Shown piece after piece: positions 46,026 through 57,326 of a DNA stretch of 64,000 nt. The translations under genes were made by a program, and so were the position numbers. Each line of letters begins with the position of its first letter. Position 1 is the stretch's first letter. Under the pieces are notes generated by a model. That model was not told where the DNA came from, ran no database searches, and was given only the letters and a program-made list of their open reading frames with translations. Source of the DNA: Andalucia godoyi (taxonomy: Eukaryota; Discoba; Jakobea; Jakobida; Andaluciidae); the NCBI GenBank assembly GCA_009859145.1, contig VRVR01000012.1:62001-126000 (forward strand). Reading direction: 5' to 3'.

Positions 46026-49000
46026 TTACGATTTTCTTGTTGAAGAAGCCAAACCGCTCGAGTGAAATGAGGGTTCGAAAGCGCTTTGGCGAACTCGGAT
46101 GCGACTTGTACTCAGCGAGCTCAGGTGGTGAGACGGAAACAGTGCTAGCGGGTGCGGCGAACTACCCGCAACAGGAGGAGGAGACTGCATCGGTGGCAAA
46201 CTGCGACCTACAGAAGGAAGAACCCGGCCGTTGCCGGAATTGGTCAATTCAGATGTGAAGAGGATGGGGGATGGCAACAGTGGATTCAAGTTGACCTTTC
46301 TGCCTGGATGCACCCGACTGTCACCCACGTCGGTGATGGGCCGCTTAAAGGGCATCATCTTGAGCCCCCCCGCAAAGGAGTCCGAAGGTGGCGGGATGAG
46401 CTTCTGTTGCGATTCCATAACAGAAAGATCTTCACTCAGTACCTTTTCTTTTTGGCGATTTCGCTTCAGCAGGATACGATATAAAATCAGCAAATACTCA
46501 GCAATTGCAGCGATCATGTCAAAAAGACTGAAGACCGTTACTACAAGGACCGTGCACATTTGCCAGATGGACAGAACGAGTGTTCGTTTGCCCATTTCCG
46601 GGTTCGTCCTGTCGTCAATATTTGTCAGTGTCATGATGAGGCATAGCTGGCCAACGTCAGAGAGATAGACGATAGCGGTCGTGAGAATGTCTCTTCGAGA
46701 TTTCAAAGGTCGCAAGACGAAAAACGCCAACGCTCGCGAGAGAGCCAGAACCAAAATGAGATCCCATTGAATTGGAGATCTCAACCATCTGCCAAGCAAG
46801 ACGAACGCAGCATCCAAAACACTTCCGAAAAGCTGCAGGAAAGGGAACCACCAAAAACTGGGCTTCAGACCGGATATGATGAATGCCGCTTTTGATAAGC
46901 CGTCTTCGTTCCTCAACGTTGTCTTGCGAAAATAAGGGATCCAACGCACAAAAATCACTGTGACATAGAGTCCCGCTGCTACGGTGATCAAAATTTGCTC
47001 AGGCAGAGGACGGTCGTCCCAGTAACCAAACATCTGAATGCCAAACCCGAGAGTCAGAGGAAATGCCGCATTGGCGAACAGCACCCAGTACAAATTGACA
47101 AAAAACAAGTTCGTGGCGCGAATAAAACCTCGAATCCTTGCATTCCTCTCATTCTCAGAGAGGGACTTCCACATGAAAAGAACGAGTAACGACGTCAAGC
47201 AGAAACGGGCAAACGCGATGATCGCCAGGTGAAGCAGCATTATTCCAATAGACCCAAACACACACAGCATGAGAGTTATGGTCCCCATGCACTCCTGCGA
47301 TCGAAACAAGTCGTAACTGTAAATCTGCAGATTTGAATCCGCTCCCAAATCCAAGTTGAGCGCCGTGCATCCCATTATGGAGTCCATCTGCAACAAATCC
47401 AACAGTGTGAAGACCCAGGAAAATAACGGCATGGCCATCCCTTCTGCAAACCGGACATACCACACCGGGTACATAATTTGCATCAAGGAAATGCGAGAAA
47501 TTAGTTCCATGCTCCCAACAAGCATCACCAGCCCGGGACCTGAGACTGCCGAGACGGCGACAGTGGCTTGGCTGGTAGCAGAAGACGATTCTGGAGAAAC
47601 AATATCTCCACCAGGGATTGACGGCGGCGAAATTGTTTCTTCGGCAGCGATCACAGGTTGACTACAATCTCGGCCTTTCCACGTTGACAAGCAAACACAA
47701 TTACCAGCGCCATTGCAAGTCCCATGTCCTGAGCAATTTCCTTCAGGAGTGCACGAGATGTTGCAGGATGGATAGGGAAATAGTCCCTGAACACAAGAAT
47801 CGCAGAGACCGCCGGTAAATCGGGATGGACAGATGCAAGAACCGTTTCCAGAAAAGCCATCTACACAGACACCGCCATTCTGGCACACAGGGCATGGTAC
47901 ACAATTTTCTCCGAAAAAAGACCGATTGCAAACACTGCAAGCCGTCTTTTGAGCGTTTGGATAGACATTCAAAGGACAGGGATCGCACGATAAGCCTTGT
48001 GCTGAAAAGGATGTTTCATTGCACGACACGCAATGCGACTGCAGCACACTGGGTTGAGTACCCGGAAGACACCGAACGCACTGAAAATCTGTATCTGCGT
48101 TCGACACCAAACCCGAAGGACACGGTACGCAAGCGCTTCGATCGGGGGAAACGCGAAAACCAGAAGCACTGCAGCCTGCACATCTCCAGCCACTGGAACT
48201 CCCGGAAAACGATCGCGGGCCGCAGTCTATGCAGCCGTCATGCGCCACGGTCGGCTCGAAACCGCTTATGCAATGTACGCACACATGGGACGTCGTTGCG
48301 TTGGAGAAGTATTCTTCCGGACAAGAAACACACGATGAGCGATACGCGTCCGGTTGAAAACCGTCCGGGCAATGCGCGCATTGGAATCCAAGGAAAACAT
48401 CAGAATACATGTTCGAAGGACATATCACACATACGTTCTGCCACTGATTGTTCGTCCATCCCGGATCACAAGGTCGACATCGAAACCCATTCTCTTTTCT
48501 GGAAATATGACCGGTTGCGCACTTTGCGCAAGAAGAATTGACGACATTCGGTTCATGCCCAACGGGGCACTGCGTGCAACGGAACCCCGTAGATGAATTT
48601 CTGTACTCGCCGGGCAGACAAGGAGTGCAATCTAATCCGCTGTTCATCATCTGCTCTCCCAACGGGCATTCCGTACAAGCAAACCCAGAGGATGCGTTTG
48701 AATACTGTGAAACGCCGCACTTCGTACACGATGAGAAACTCGAGGACGATTCATGTCCAACTGGGCACTGCTTACAAACAAACCCGGAGGACTGATTGGA
48801 AAAGCTGCCTCTTCTGCATGGAATGCAATTGTCTCGGCTCACATTGGGCTCGAATCCGCTGGGACAAGAGATACATATGTTGCCGCTGGAAGAGTTGGAA
48901 AACACCCCGTCGGCGCACGGCACACATCCAGTGAGAAGTGGCTCCGGTTGATACCCGTTTGGACAATATGCACACTGGAATTCCCGGATTGCATCTGAGT

Positions 49001-52000
49001 ACATATTCGGAGGACACGGGACACATGCGTTACGCACAGGCGTCGGCGTCAACCCCGCAGTGCAAAAAATACAAACACGTGATGTATTGGAGGAAGAAAT
49101 CTTGCCAACGCTGCATGGCTCGCACCCTGAGCGGTTTCCAATGGGTTGCTGGCCGTCAGGACAATATTCGCAAGAAAACTGGGAAGTGGAGTTCGAAAAC
49201 CTGTTGGGGGGACAAGGAATACACTCGTTTCTGGAAAGATTTGGCGTAAATCCAGCAGGACAATCACGACACACATAACCTGTTTGAAGAGAAACAACCT
49301 GACCGGATAAACATGGAATGCACGCATTCCGAAACGGAGATTCATGGCCAAGCGGACAGGGGCGACAGGAGAAATCCGTCGTTGCATTTGCAAACCATAA
49401 TTCCGGACACAATGAACAGCTATCAAGATGTGACTCGTGTCCAACTGGACACTTCGAGCAGCGAAAAAGGCTGCTGGTATTCGAATACTCGCCAAATGCG
49501 CATTTGACACAGTATTCACGAAAAATGGAAGATTCGTGACCCAGTGGGCAAGCTGCACATAAATGACTGGAAGAGCCGTTAGAGAAAAACCCTGCAGTGC
49601 ACAATTTGCATTCATTGCGGTAAGCGACAGGTTCGAAGCCGTTGTTGCAAAACATGCATACGCCCAACGTCGACGAATTGACAAACATATTGGATGGGCA
49701 TATCGTGCAACTAGAACGATTTGGGCCAACTGCGTAGCCCGACGCCAAGCAGGGGACGCAAAGATAACCAGTCGAACTGTTAGAGTAGAATTGAGGGTCG
49801 CAAAAGACACATTGCGACACGTTGAACGATACGGACGGATCTACGTGAAATGGCGACTCTGTCGTGGAGTTCCTCACGACGAAACTCCTTTGATATCCCG
49901 GATGGGGACAACTGACATCAAGTACACCAAACGCAAATCCCACTGGCTGCACATCGTTAATGCTTCCGTATTCCACACAAAAGCGTTGGGCAGCTGCAGT
50001 GCTCACAACCCACGTCAGAGAAGACGTCTGCGAGAGCAACGCGTACAACTGTGTGCCACTAATAGAGGCCGGAAGCAAGCTGAACATGGACCGGAAGGTT
50101 CCGGACGCATTCCGAACTTCCAAGACTTGGCCAGCCTCTGGTCCAGAGATCCACCTCCAAACCCCCGGCGTGTCTGAAGACGAAGCACCGATAAAACAAG
50201 GCCCGCCCGTGCACATTTTCTGCACAAATGATTGTTCCTCTTTGGAAGTAATTGTCGCAAGATACCCCGGAAATCCCAACCGTGAAATGGGAATCGGGGC
50301 ATTGGACGACAACGAAAACAAGTGCCTTTCTTTGGAATTGGCGTCCGCACACCAGTAAGACGCGGTCTTAAGAACACATTCGTAGCAATTTCTGGTCGAA
50401 ATAAGACAGGTGGAGGACGGAATGGCATACGCAAAGAAAACCCTAGAACGAGACTGATTCACTGAACTCGGAACATGATTCAGTGACAGGTTCCGAAGAA
50501 TGGAGTTGACAAACGACCCATTCAATGACCCAGTGATGTTCACAATCAAAGAAAGCGACGATAAACTGTACGATTGGGTCACGAAAACGCCAGCCGAGGA
50601 CGCTGGCAGACCCAGAACCACATCCACTGCTGGATCGAAATTGACCACTTTCAGTACGACGGAAAACAGAAGCACGGAGGCATCATTGTCTCGCCAGCCA
50701 AAGGACGTGTTGAACGACAACGTATCGCGGGATGCTGACAAGTTGCTGTATCCGACATAACCCAAGACAGGCACGACCTGCTTTCGAACACATCCACGCC
50801 CCCAATCCAGAGGTTCGTATCCTGACGGACAGGGCAAGCATTTCCCGAACATCGACGCAGTTCCCTCATTGCAGTCCATCCTCCAAGCATGCAACATGGA
50901 CACGCTGGGAGCGAAAGACATTGCAAACATTCGAGTAGCAGCAGCATCACCATACACTCGCAGTCCCAAGGATGTGGTGGTAGAGATCCCAAAGAACGGG
51001 TACATCCGTGCGCGAAAGACAACGTCTCCAGCAGTAGTAAATTCATACACGTAGTTCATACCTCCGTCAGTTTTCACAGCGTCGTTGTTGAAGGCAGAGA
51101 CATAGAGCACGTTTTTGTCCTGCGGCACAAACAACCCAGATCCGAACCGCGTATTCGAATTGGAACAGTCAAAGGGAACAATTCTGTTGACTACCGTCCA
51201 GGAGTCAAGACGGGTTGGTCGGTTAAAGACGTAAATCGCTCCTGTGTCGACGCCACAGCGCAATGGATCGGATTCTTCGTACGAAGCAGAGGCAAATGCG
51301 ACGAGTCCATCTCCAGACATCGCAACACTGTAGCCCAACAAATCATTTGCAGCAGGATTTTGACGATAGGATGACACATTCACGGACCGGCATGCTAGCG
51401 ATGGGTCGTGTGGACAGTCGAAAAAGAACACTCCCCCTCCATTGGTCGAGTTAAGATTCGCGCGCATGGCACCTACGATAAATGACAGCATGTCCTTGGA
51501 AGAGTCAATTGTCGCTCCGTAAGAAGAACTCCGCATGAGGTCATCACTCAGCACTTCGACGGGGACTGACAGGTTTCTGGAAAACACAAACGGAGCTGAA
51601 GAACTCATTCGGTTAAAAATGAATACATCTCCACATTCGTAGCATGGCGACGTCCCACGATATGTGGTCAAGTACGCACCAGCCACGATGACGGACAAAT
51701 TCGAAGAGCAAGCCAACGCAGAACCGAGTCCAGTTCGGTCAGGACGGCTTGGGGGAAAAATGAACTGCACAAAATCCCATCCATTCGCGGATTCATTGAA
51801 ACGGTAATGGGCAAGTGTCCCAATCAACGTTGCTGGGCGCTGTTCGGTAAACGGCCCCCCAACTATCATCTCTGAACCGTCGTCCGAGATGCACAAAGCA
51901 GATCCCAATCTGTCATTGGCCTGTGAGACGGTCGTGGTAAACGGGACCAGACTACGGGTTGACCACTGAGCATCGTATATCGAATCGTCATTCAACGAGG

Positions 52001-55000
52001 GCCAAAATGCGATCTGTCCGTGAGACTCGACGGGGCTCTCCAAAGAAGAAGCATGTTGCAGTGCCATCACTACACGGGTGCCATTTCTACTGCTAGCTAT
52101 CGGGTAAGGAAACACGTCAGACACAGGTAGCGTCAACGCAGAATAGGACAATGATCCTGGCGCATACATAACCGTCACAGTCCAATCCGCTGTGGAATCC
52201 GTCAAAAGGCTGTTGGGCTCGAAAGACCCCAGGGAAACGTTGGCAAAAACAGAACACTTCTGCGTTTGCTGATTGTACAACACAGGCACCCAAGAGTTTC
52301 CAGTAAGAGCAAGAGCATCGCACATCGACACGTTCGTACCGACATCCTGTTCTGAAACACTGTACAATGGAGGGTTGACTGCAGAATAGTAACTCGATAT
52401 TGGGAACTGAAGATGAACAAAGAAATTGTTCTGTGGATGGAAGTACACATTCCCGTTCGGTGTGACAACGACATCCAGCCCTGTAGACGACATTCCAATG
52501 AATGCCCCGCAATTCGTCATATCACCGCTGCACGAATACAATATGGACGCGGACCATGTGTCTGAGGCAAGCGAACGCCGGAAACTAACAACTCTTCCGC
52601 TGCTGGCCACCAGAGAACTGGCTTCGTAGTAAGGGGCTCCGGAAACAACCAAATCACCCAAGCGACTCATCTGCAGAGAATAGCCAAGGTATTCATTGGA
52701 CGATCTTTGGCCGGATGGCAGTTCCAGCCGGCGATATAACGTCAATGCAGAATCGCCAGCAGAATACAGAAAGACGACGCCTGCAGAGGAGGCAATAGGA
52801 GCTCCAATAGCCACCAGCTTTCCATCCGCAGACATCGCGCAAGAATAGCCAAAGTATCCAGAAACAGCGGAAGAATTTCCAATAAAAACCCAATCTGACC
52901 CGGCTTGGCGACCGAACGAAAACACCTGACCATACCAGGTTGACGATCTTAATGTAAAATAAATGTTGCCGACCGTCATGTTCAATCCATTCGCAGACAG
53001 ACAAACAGAAAAGCCAAACGATGATGCAGTATTGGTGCTGGCATCTTCAATCGGCTGTGTCAGATTTCCCAAGAGAGAGAATGTTACAGGATTCGATGAA
53101 ACGAGTTGGTAGGTGTACAACTCTTCATAGCCGTTGCTGGAATCTCCAACAACAAACGTAGAGCCATCTCCCGATATCTCCAACCGAACTCGAGGGAAAC
53201 TTAGAAAATTCTTAACGGCCTTGATGGATTGACGACGAACGTATGCGGTGCCGTCCCAAGAGAGCACATGGACGTAATGGTTGGTCGACAAAGCAAGCAA
53301 AATGGATCCATCCTCGCTTAAAGCTAGACAAGTGCCAAGCCCTCTTGAATTGGCATTTCCCAAGTTTAATCTGTCCACAGACGACGAAGGCTGATCTGGA
53401 AACGACACCGATCGAGACGTCCGTCTGAACACGTACAAAGCGCCGGACGCTAACGAATCAACATTGTCCGCCGACGTGACGACCGTCAATCCATCATTGG
53501 AAATGACAGCACCGTAGGGAAACAAGCCCTTCGACTGGATCCAATCAGCACGACTCGAAAACTCGGGTTCAAGAGATGTACACGAGGCAATGCTCTCCAG
53601 ACCATACCTCGGAGACTGCACGCTTTCACTGGGACAACTGACGCATTCGGTCGACATATATGTGATGCCATCATAGAGAAACGAGGAAGACTGCGAATAT
53701 CCACCACTGGAACAGGAAAACGTCACTGAAAATCGCATGAAAGAAACTGGAGGATCGCTAGGGCTCCCATACTGTACACAGGATGGCAATAAGTCCGTGA
53801 ACGATGCAGATCGGAGACCAGTGTTATTGAAAAATGACACGTGGCTCTTCGAGGACGCTGCAACCTCGCTAGGAATGAATACGCGAAATCCGCTGGGAAG
53901 AGTTGAGTACGTTCCCGACGCGTTACAAGACGCAAAATTGACGGCCTTTTGAGGCCCATCATCGTATTTCCACTGGCACTGGGATCCGTAGTCAGTGCCA
54001 CTAACCCAAAACGCATTCGCTCCCGATCCGCAAATCTCTGAAATGGCCGACACATCGACCGGGGAGGACACAACGGCGAGGAACGCCTGGAAATCAAACA
54101 GCGGCGAAGGACTGAATGCATGCACTCCATAGTTCTTCGAATCTTGAGAATTGAAGTTCGCGCTGTACTTGTAACTGGGCGATGAAATCAGCTGATAGCA
54201 GTACTTTGACAGCGGTGAGCACGTCGCAGCAGGCAGCACACTGCATTCAAACAACTTGGAGGACGTATTTCGACGGGATAACGGAGCAGAGTTCGAATAC
54301 TTGACGAATTGCAGTAGCTGGTTCCATTGCAAAACCGTGGCAGGACCGACAATCATGAGCTTGTATTCCGAACTGGTCGTCGACACAATTTCACTGAACC
54401 CCGGAGGAGCGCCAGCTGCAAGAGAAATCGAATCTTCCAAAGCCACATAATTGCGCAATATGCGAATACAAATTGCGTATAGAATAGCGGACTCATCAGA
54501 ATGGTCGATGCGAACATCCGTCAAGAAGAAAAACGAATTGGTTTTGTTGGACACAGGAAAAGACAAGGTTGATTGTTGCCGGAGGGAGGAGGCGTAATAG
54601 TTTGACGTAAGACGAGGATGAGAAGCCGCTACGGGGCACGAGAGCTGCAGTCCCTTGGAAAATAGATTGAAAAACGACCTCGGAGGCTGCGTGTAAAAAC
54701 TGCTGGGCGGTGCGTAGCTGCAGCGAACACAAGTACCATTTCTGGACGCATAGCCAGATGGGCATAGTGCGAATGCTCGAATCACCGAATCTCGGACGCT
54801 GCCAACGGCCAAGAGATTGCCAGTCGGATCCACAGAACAAAAATAGGTCGACATCACGAACGATTCCACAACAGAAACCGGCAGCAGTATTGCGCGACCT
54901 GAACGCTGAAACGTGGACATTAATTGATTTCGAAAAACCTTTTGGTATATATAGATGCGATCGAAATAAATAGCACCAATTGCCAAAACATTCATCGCAG

Positions 55001-57326
55001 TGTCGGATGATACCGAAAAACCAAAACCGTAGTGGTTTTCAACACCATCGTCTGGGAAAATTGTCTGAGCGAGTGTGAATTCTCCAGTTTGCAACAGATC
55101 AAAGTAAACCTTGACGCAACCATGCGTGCCACCGAGCCGGAATGCATACTCAGAAACGGTGCTGTTGGAGCACTCCGATAGACCGACGACCAGTGTAGAT
55201 CCGTTTCCATCCAGCTGCAAGTAGGAACTGGCGTATGCAGAAGTTGAAATTCCGACACCAGTATACAGGGCAGATCGCAGTGAACAATTGGTAGATGTGC
55301 AGTTGAAAACGAACACGGAAGAGGCCGCATTTCCATTGATCCCCGCGACTATCCTGGAACGATCAGCCGATATGGCCAGCCCGGATCCAAACATCTGCCC
55401 ATTGATCCCCGGCGGCGCCGTCAGCTTTTGCACAAAAGAGGTGGACCAATTACTTCCGGATTTGGTTATGTCATACAGCAAGACAGCGCCATTGTTATTG
55501 TTGTCCAGCGGAGCAGAAATCGCCAATTTCGATCCGGATAAGTCCATTCGTAACGGGTTTCCAAACCATCCACCGTCAGACACCGGACCACCGCTAGGAG
55601 GAGATATATACGTACGGAGATCATATGCACAACTCCTGCTAAAATTCCTTTCGAACAGCAGCACACAACCATGGCGATATTGCGTTGGAGCTGCACATGA
55701 ATAATACGGCGCTCCGACGGCAAGGGACGCGCCATCTTCAGAGAATGATATACTCAGCCCAAAATACGAGTACGTAGTCACTTGTTGCGGCAGCGAAATT
55801 CGCTCACCTATTACCCACGCAGCATCCAAAGACACCCTGCAGTACAAGACAACCTTGCCCCCGTACAAATAGAGCTCGCTATCCCATGGATTCCCGATTG
55901 CCAGTACTTTACCTCCAGCAGCAGCGGATACGGTCTGAAAGGCAGTCATGCGAGACGCAATCAATGGCAACGTGGTGGAGTTCCATGACAGAAATGAAGA
56001 AGAGACTGCTGACGCATTGTAATAAAAGTTCATGGTCCGCAGTGCGAACGGTGCATTTCTTCCAGGAATTAGGGGATTCATGCCGGGAAGCACAGTGGAT
56101 AGGTCATCGGAACAGGCAATGGCATTCCCCAACTTGTCGAGGAAGCCTCTGCGCCCGGTCATAGTGCCAAGCAGCACCCATGATCCACCGTCGAGCGTCA
56201 GCACTGAGACCGATCCAAGGTTGCCACTGAACCCAAAATTGCCGACTGCAACACGCAATGCAGTATTCGATCGAGAAGCTCTGACGCTCGTCGCCAACTG
56301 ATAACTCGCCGAACAGTCGTAACCTGCAAATGTGCACAGGCGGAATCCCTTAGACGTGTTTTCCGTCCAAACACCAGCAGAATAGAGGAAGAATTGAACG
56401 GAGCTGACGGCATACCCAGTTACCGTCAACCCATCATCCCGATACAAATCTACCCCGAGCCCAAAAAGCCTTCCGGCAAAGGACGGATACGCCACGGAAG
56501 ATCCGTCAATGCGGACCGGAGGCGTCCAAGAACCTCCACTGTATTCGTAGACCCACACAGCTCCGTCATTATTGTTATACGTATGCGATGAGGCCGCAAC
56601 AAGATTTCCACTGGGCGACACGGATAGTCCGTAATATCCAAAGACGGCCGTGGAAGAAACCGATGGAGATACCAGCGATTTTTCAAGGTTCCAGAACGAA
56701 CCGCTGCGTCGAAAGACATGCACAACTCCGCATCCAGTACAGCCTTCTGATCCCTGATAGGGTGCTGAGATGGCGATCACAGAACTTGAACTTGACATTG
56801 CACATTTGAGACCGAACTGCACTGTCCCTCCAGGAACCAGGTATGTCGTGTTCGGACGGAGTGTTTGGACAAATCCCCAATACCCGTTTGATGAAGCATT
56901 TCGAACGTACACATTTGCATAGCCCATCGTCACGCTTCCTGCACTGGCATCGACCCAGTACGGCGCACCTGCCACAATCACGTTTCCGTCACTTGAAATG
57001 GCCAGAGACGTTCCCAGCTGGCCACCAAGATAACCGGTGGCCAAGTGGAGTTTTTGGAAAACAGAGTAGTTTCCAAAGCTGTTGCTTTTAAACACAAATA
57101 CTTCTCCGCTTGACTCATACCCAGACGTTGCGTACCCATCTGATGCTACAACCACAGAACCAGTCGAATCAACTGCGACGCCAATCCCCGGAGAAGCTGG
57201 TGGGACTGCATCTGTCGATAGCGTCACGTGAGGTGTCCAGGACGGCGCCGGCTGCGAAACACAACCGGGGAGTGAAAGCAAAGAAACGAACGCAAAAGCT
57301 GTACAGAGCGCTCTCAACAGCCGCAT
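46026..57326 (-). CDS. giant multipass adhesion-type receptor with beta-propeller-like, Cys-rich and EGF-like repeats
   Basis: About 3766 residues from the ATG that opens a clear signal peptide (MRLLRALCTAFAFVSLLSLPGC); an upstream in-frame ATG at 57446 lies in AT-rich leader sequence and is less likely. The ectodomain contains three blocks of FG-GAP/integrin-like repeats (pattern FGxSxAxSxDGxxxxxGAP) at ~30-930, ~1300-1760 and ~1880-2260. About twenty tandem Cys-rich units follow at ~2490-3125 (CxPCPxxxFSNSTSxFxCxxCPxG), of GCC2/GCC3 type. Next come two or three EGF-like modules (~3140-3240), then six to eight membrane helices (~3260-3650) and a Ser/Pro-rich cytoplasmic tail. Many N-x-S/T sites are visible. 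Adhesion or sensing at the cell surface is inferred. Its stop codon is 35 bp from that of the HECT gene. Confidence 0.85.
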   Translation of the reverse strand: MRLLRALCTAFAFVSLLSLPGCVSQPAPSWTPHVTLSTDAVPPASPGIGVAVDSTGSVVVASDGYATSGYESSGEVFVFKSNSFGNYSVFQKLHLATGYLGGQLGTSLAISSDGNVIVAGAPYWVDASAGSVTMGYANVYVRNASSNGYWGFVQTLRPNTTYLVPGGTVQFGLKCAMSSSSSVIAISAPYQGSEGCTGCGVVHVFRRSGSFWNLEKSLVSPSVSSTAVFGYYGLSVSPSGNLVAASSHTYNNNDGAVWVYEYSGGSWTPPVRIDGSSVAYPSFAGRLFGLGVDLYRDDGLTVTGYAVSSVQFFLYSAGVWTENTSKGFRLCTFAGYDCSASYQLATSVRASRSNTALRVAVGNFGFSGNLGSVSVLTLDGGSWVLLGTMTGRRGFLDKLGNAIACSDDLSTVLPGMNPLIPGRNAPFALRTMNFYYNASAVSSSFLSWNSTTLPLIASRMTAFQTVSAAAGGKVLAIGNPWDSELYLYGGKVVLYCRVSLDAAWVIGERISLPQQVTTYSYFGLSISFSEDGASLAVGAPYYSCAAPTQYRHGCVLLFERNFSRSCAYDLRTYISPPSGGPVSDGGWFGNPLRMDLSGSKLAISAPLDNNNNGAVLLYDITKSGSNWSTSFVQKLTAPPGINGQMFGSGLAISADRSRIVAGINGNAASSVFVFNCTSTNCSLRSALYTGVGISTSAYASSYLQLDGNGSTLVVGLSECSNSTVSEYAFRLGGTHGCVKVYFDLLQTGEFTLAQTIFPDDGVENHYGFGFSVSSDTAMNVLAIGAIYFDRIYIYQKVFRNQLMSTFQRSGRAILLPVSVVESFVMSTYFCSVDPTGNLLAVGSVRDSVIRAFALCPSGYASRNGTCVRCSYAPPSSFYTQPPRSFFNLFSKGLQLSCPVAASHPRLTSNYYASSLRQQSTLSFPVSNKTNSFFFLTDVRIDHSDESAILYAICIRILRNYVALEDSISLAAGAPPGFSEIVSTTSSEYKLMIVGPATVLQWNQLLQFVKYSNSAPLSRRNTSSKLFECSVLPAATCSPLSKYCYQLISSPSYKYSANFNSQDSKNYGVHAFSPSPLFDFQAFLAVVSSPVDVSAISEICGSGANAFWVSGTDYGSQCQWKYDDGPQKAVNFASCNASGTYSTLPSGFRVFIPSEVAASSKSHVSFFNNTGLRSASFTDLLPSCVQYGSPSDPPVSFMRFSVTFSCSSGGYSQSSSFLYDGITYMSTECVSCPSESVQSPRYGLESIASCTSLEPEFSSRADWIQSKGLFPYGAVISNDGLTVVTSADNVDSLASGALYVFRRTSRSVSFPDQPSSSVDRLNLGNANSRGLGTCLALSEDGSILLALSTNHYVHVLSWDGTAYVRRQSIKAVKNFLSFPRVRLEISGDGSTFVVGDSSNGYEELYTYQLVSSNPVTFSLLGNLTQPIEDASTNTASSFGFSVCLSANGLNMTVGNIYFTLRSSTWYGQVFSFGRQAGSDWVFIGNSSAVSGYFGYSCAMSADGKLVAIGAPIASSAGVVFLYSAGDSALTLYRRLELPSGQRSSNEYLGYSLQMSRLGDLVVSGAPYYEASSLVASSGRVVSFRRSLASDTWSASILYSCSGDMTNCGAFIGMSSTGLDVVVTPNGNVYFHPQNNFFVHLQFPISSYYSAVNPPLYSVSEQDVGTNVSMCDALALTGNSWVPVLYNQQTQKCSVFANVSLGSFEPNSLLTDSTADWTVTVMYAPGSLSYSALTLPVSDVFPYPIASSRNGTRVVMALQHASSLESPVESHGQIAFWPSLNDDSIYDAQWSTRSLVPFTTTVSQANDRLGSALCISDDGSEMIVGGPFTEQRPATLIGTLAHYRFNESANGWDFVQFIFPPSRPDRTGLGSALACSSNLSVIVAGAYLTTYRGTSPCYECGDVFIFNRMSSSAPFVFSRNLSVPVEVLSDDLMRSSSYGATIDSSKDMLSFIVGAMRANLNSTNGGGVFFFDCPHDPSLACRSVNVSSYRQNPAANDLLGYSVAMSGDGLVAFASASYEESDPLRCGVDTGAIYVFNRPTRLDSWTVVNRIVPFDCSNSNTRFGSGLFVPQDKNVLYVSAFNNDAVKTDGGMNYVYEFTTAGDVVFRARMYPFFGISTTTSLGLRVYGDAAATRMFAMSFAPSVSMLHAWRMDCNEGTASMFGKCLPCPSGYEPLDWGRGCVRKQVVPVLGYVGYSNLSASRDTLSFNTSFGWRDNDASVLLFSVVLKVVNFDPAVDVVLGLPASSAGVFVTQSYSLSSLSLIVNITGSLNGSFVNSILRNLSLNHVPSSVNQSRSRVFFAYAIPSSTCLISTRNCYECVLKTASYWCADANSKERHLFSLSSNAPIPISRLGFPGYLATITSKEEQSFVQKMCTGGPCFIGASSSDTPGVWRWISGPEAGQVLEVRNASGTFRSMFSLLPASISGTQLYALLSQTSSLTWVVSTAAAQRFCVEYGSINDVQPVGFAFGVLDVSCPHPGYQRSFVVRNSTTESPFHVDPSVSFNVSQCVFCDPQFYSNSSTGYLCVPCLASGYAVGPNRSSCTICPSNMFVNSSTLGVCMFCNNGFEPVAYRNECKLCTAGFFSNGSSSHLCAACPLGHESSIFREYCVKCAFGEYSNTSSLFRCSKCPVGHESHLDSCSLCPELWFANATTDFSCRPCPLGHESPFRNACIPCLSGQVVSLQTGYVCRDCPAGFTPNLSRNECIPCPPNRFSNSTSQFSCEYCPDGQQPIGNRSGCEPCSVGKISSSNTSRVCIFCTAGLTPTPVRNACVPCPPNMYSDAIREFQCAYCPNGYQPEPLLTGCVPCADGVFSNSSSGNICISCPSGFEPNVSRDNCIPCRRGSFSNQSSGFVCKQCPVGHESSSSFSSCTKCGVSQYSNASSGFACTECPLGEQMMNSGLDCTPCLPGEYRNSSTGFRCTQCPVGHEPNVVNSSCAKCATGHISRKENGFRCRPCDPGWTNNQWQNVCVICPSNMYSDVFLGFQCAHCPDGFQPDAYRSSCVSCPEEYFSNATTSHVCVHCISGFEPTVAHDGCIDCGPRSFSGSSSGWRCAGCSASGFRVSPDRSACVPCPSGLVSNADTDFQCVRCLPGTQPSVLQSHCVSCNETSFSAQGLSCDPCPLNVYPNAQKTACSVCNRSFFGENCVPCPVCQNGGVCVDGFSGNGSCICPSRFTGGLCDSCVQGLFPYPSCNISCTPEGNCSGHGTCNGAGNCVCLSTWKGRDCSQPVIAAEETISPPSIPGGDIVSPESSSATSQATVAVSAVSGPGLVMLVGSMELISRISLMQIMYPVWYVRFAEGMAMPLFSWVFTLLDLLQMDSIMGCTALNLDLGADSNLQIYSYDLFRSQECMGTITLMLCVFGSIGIMLLHLAIIAFARFCLTSLLVLFMWKSLSENERNARIRGFIRATNLFFVNLYWVLFANAAFPLTLGFGIQMFGYWDDRPLPEQILITVAAGLYVTVIFVRWIPYFRKTTLRNEDGLSKAAFIISGLKPSFWWFPFLQLFGSVLDAAFVLLGRWLRSPIQWDLILVLALSRALAFFVLRPLKSRRDILTTAIVYLSDVGQLCLIMTLTNIDDRTNPEMGKRTLVLSIWQMCTVLVVTVFSLFDMIAAIAEYLLILYRILLKRNRQKEKVLSEDLSVMESQQKLIPPPSDSFAGGLKMMPFKRPITDVGDSRVHPGRKVNLNPLLPSPILFTSELTNSGNGRVLPSVGRSLPPMQSPPPVAGSSPHPLALFPSHHLSSLSTSRIRVRQSAFEPSFHSSGLASSTRKS

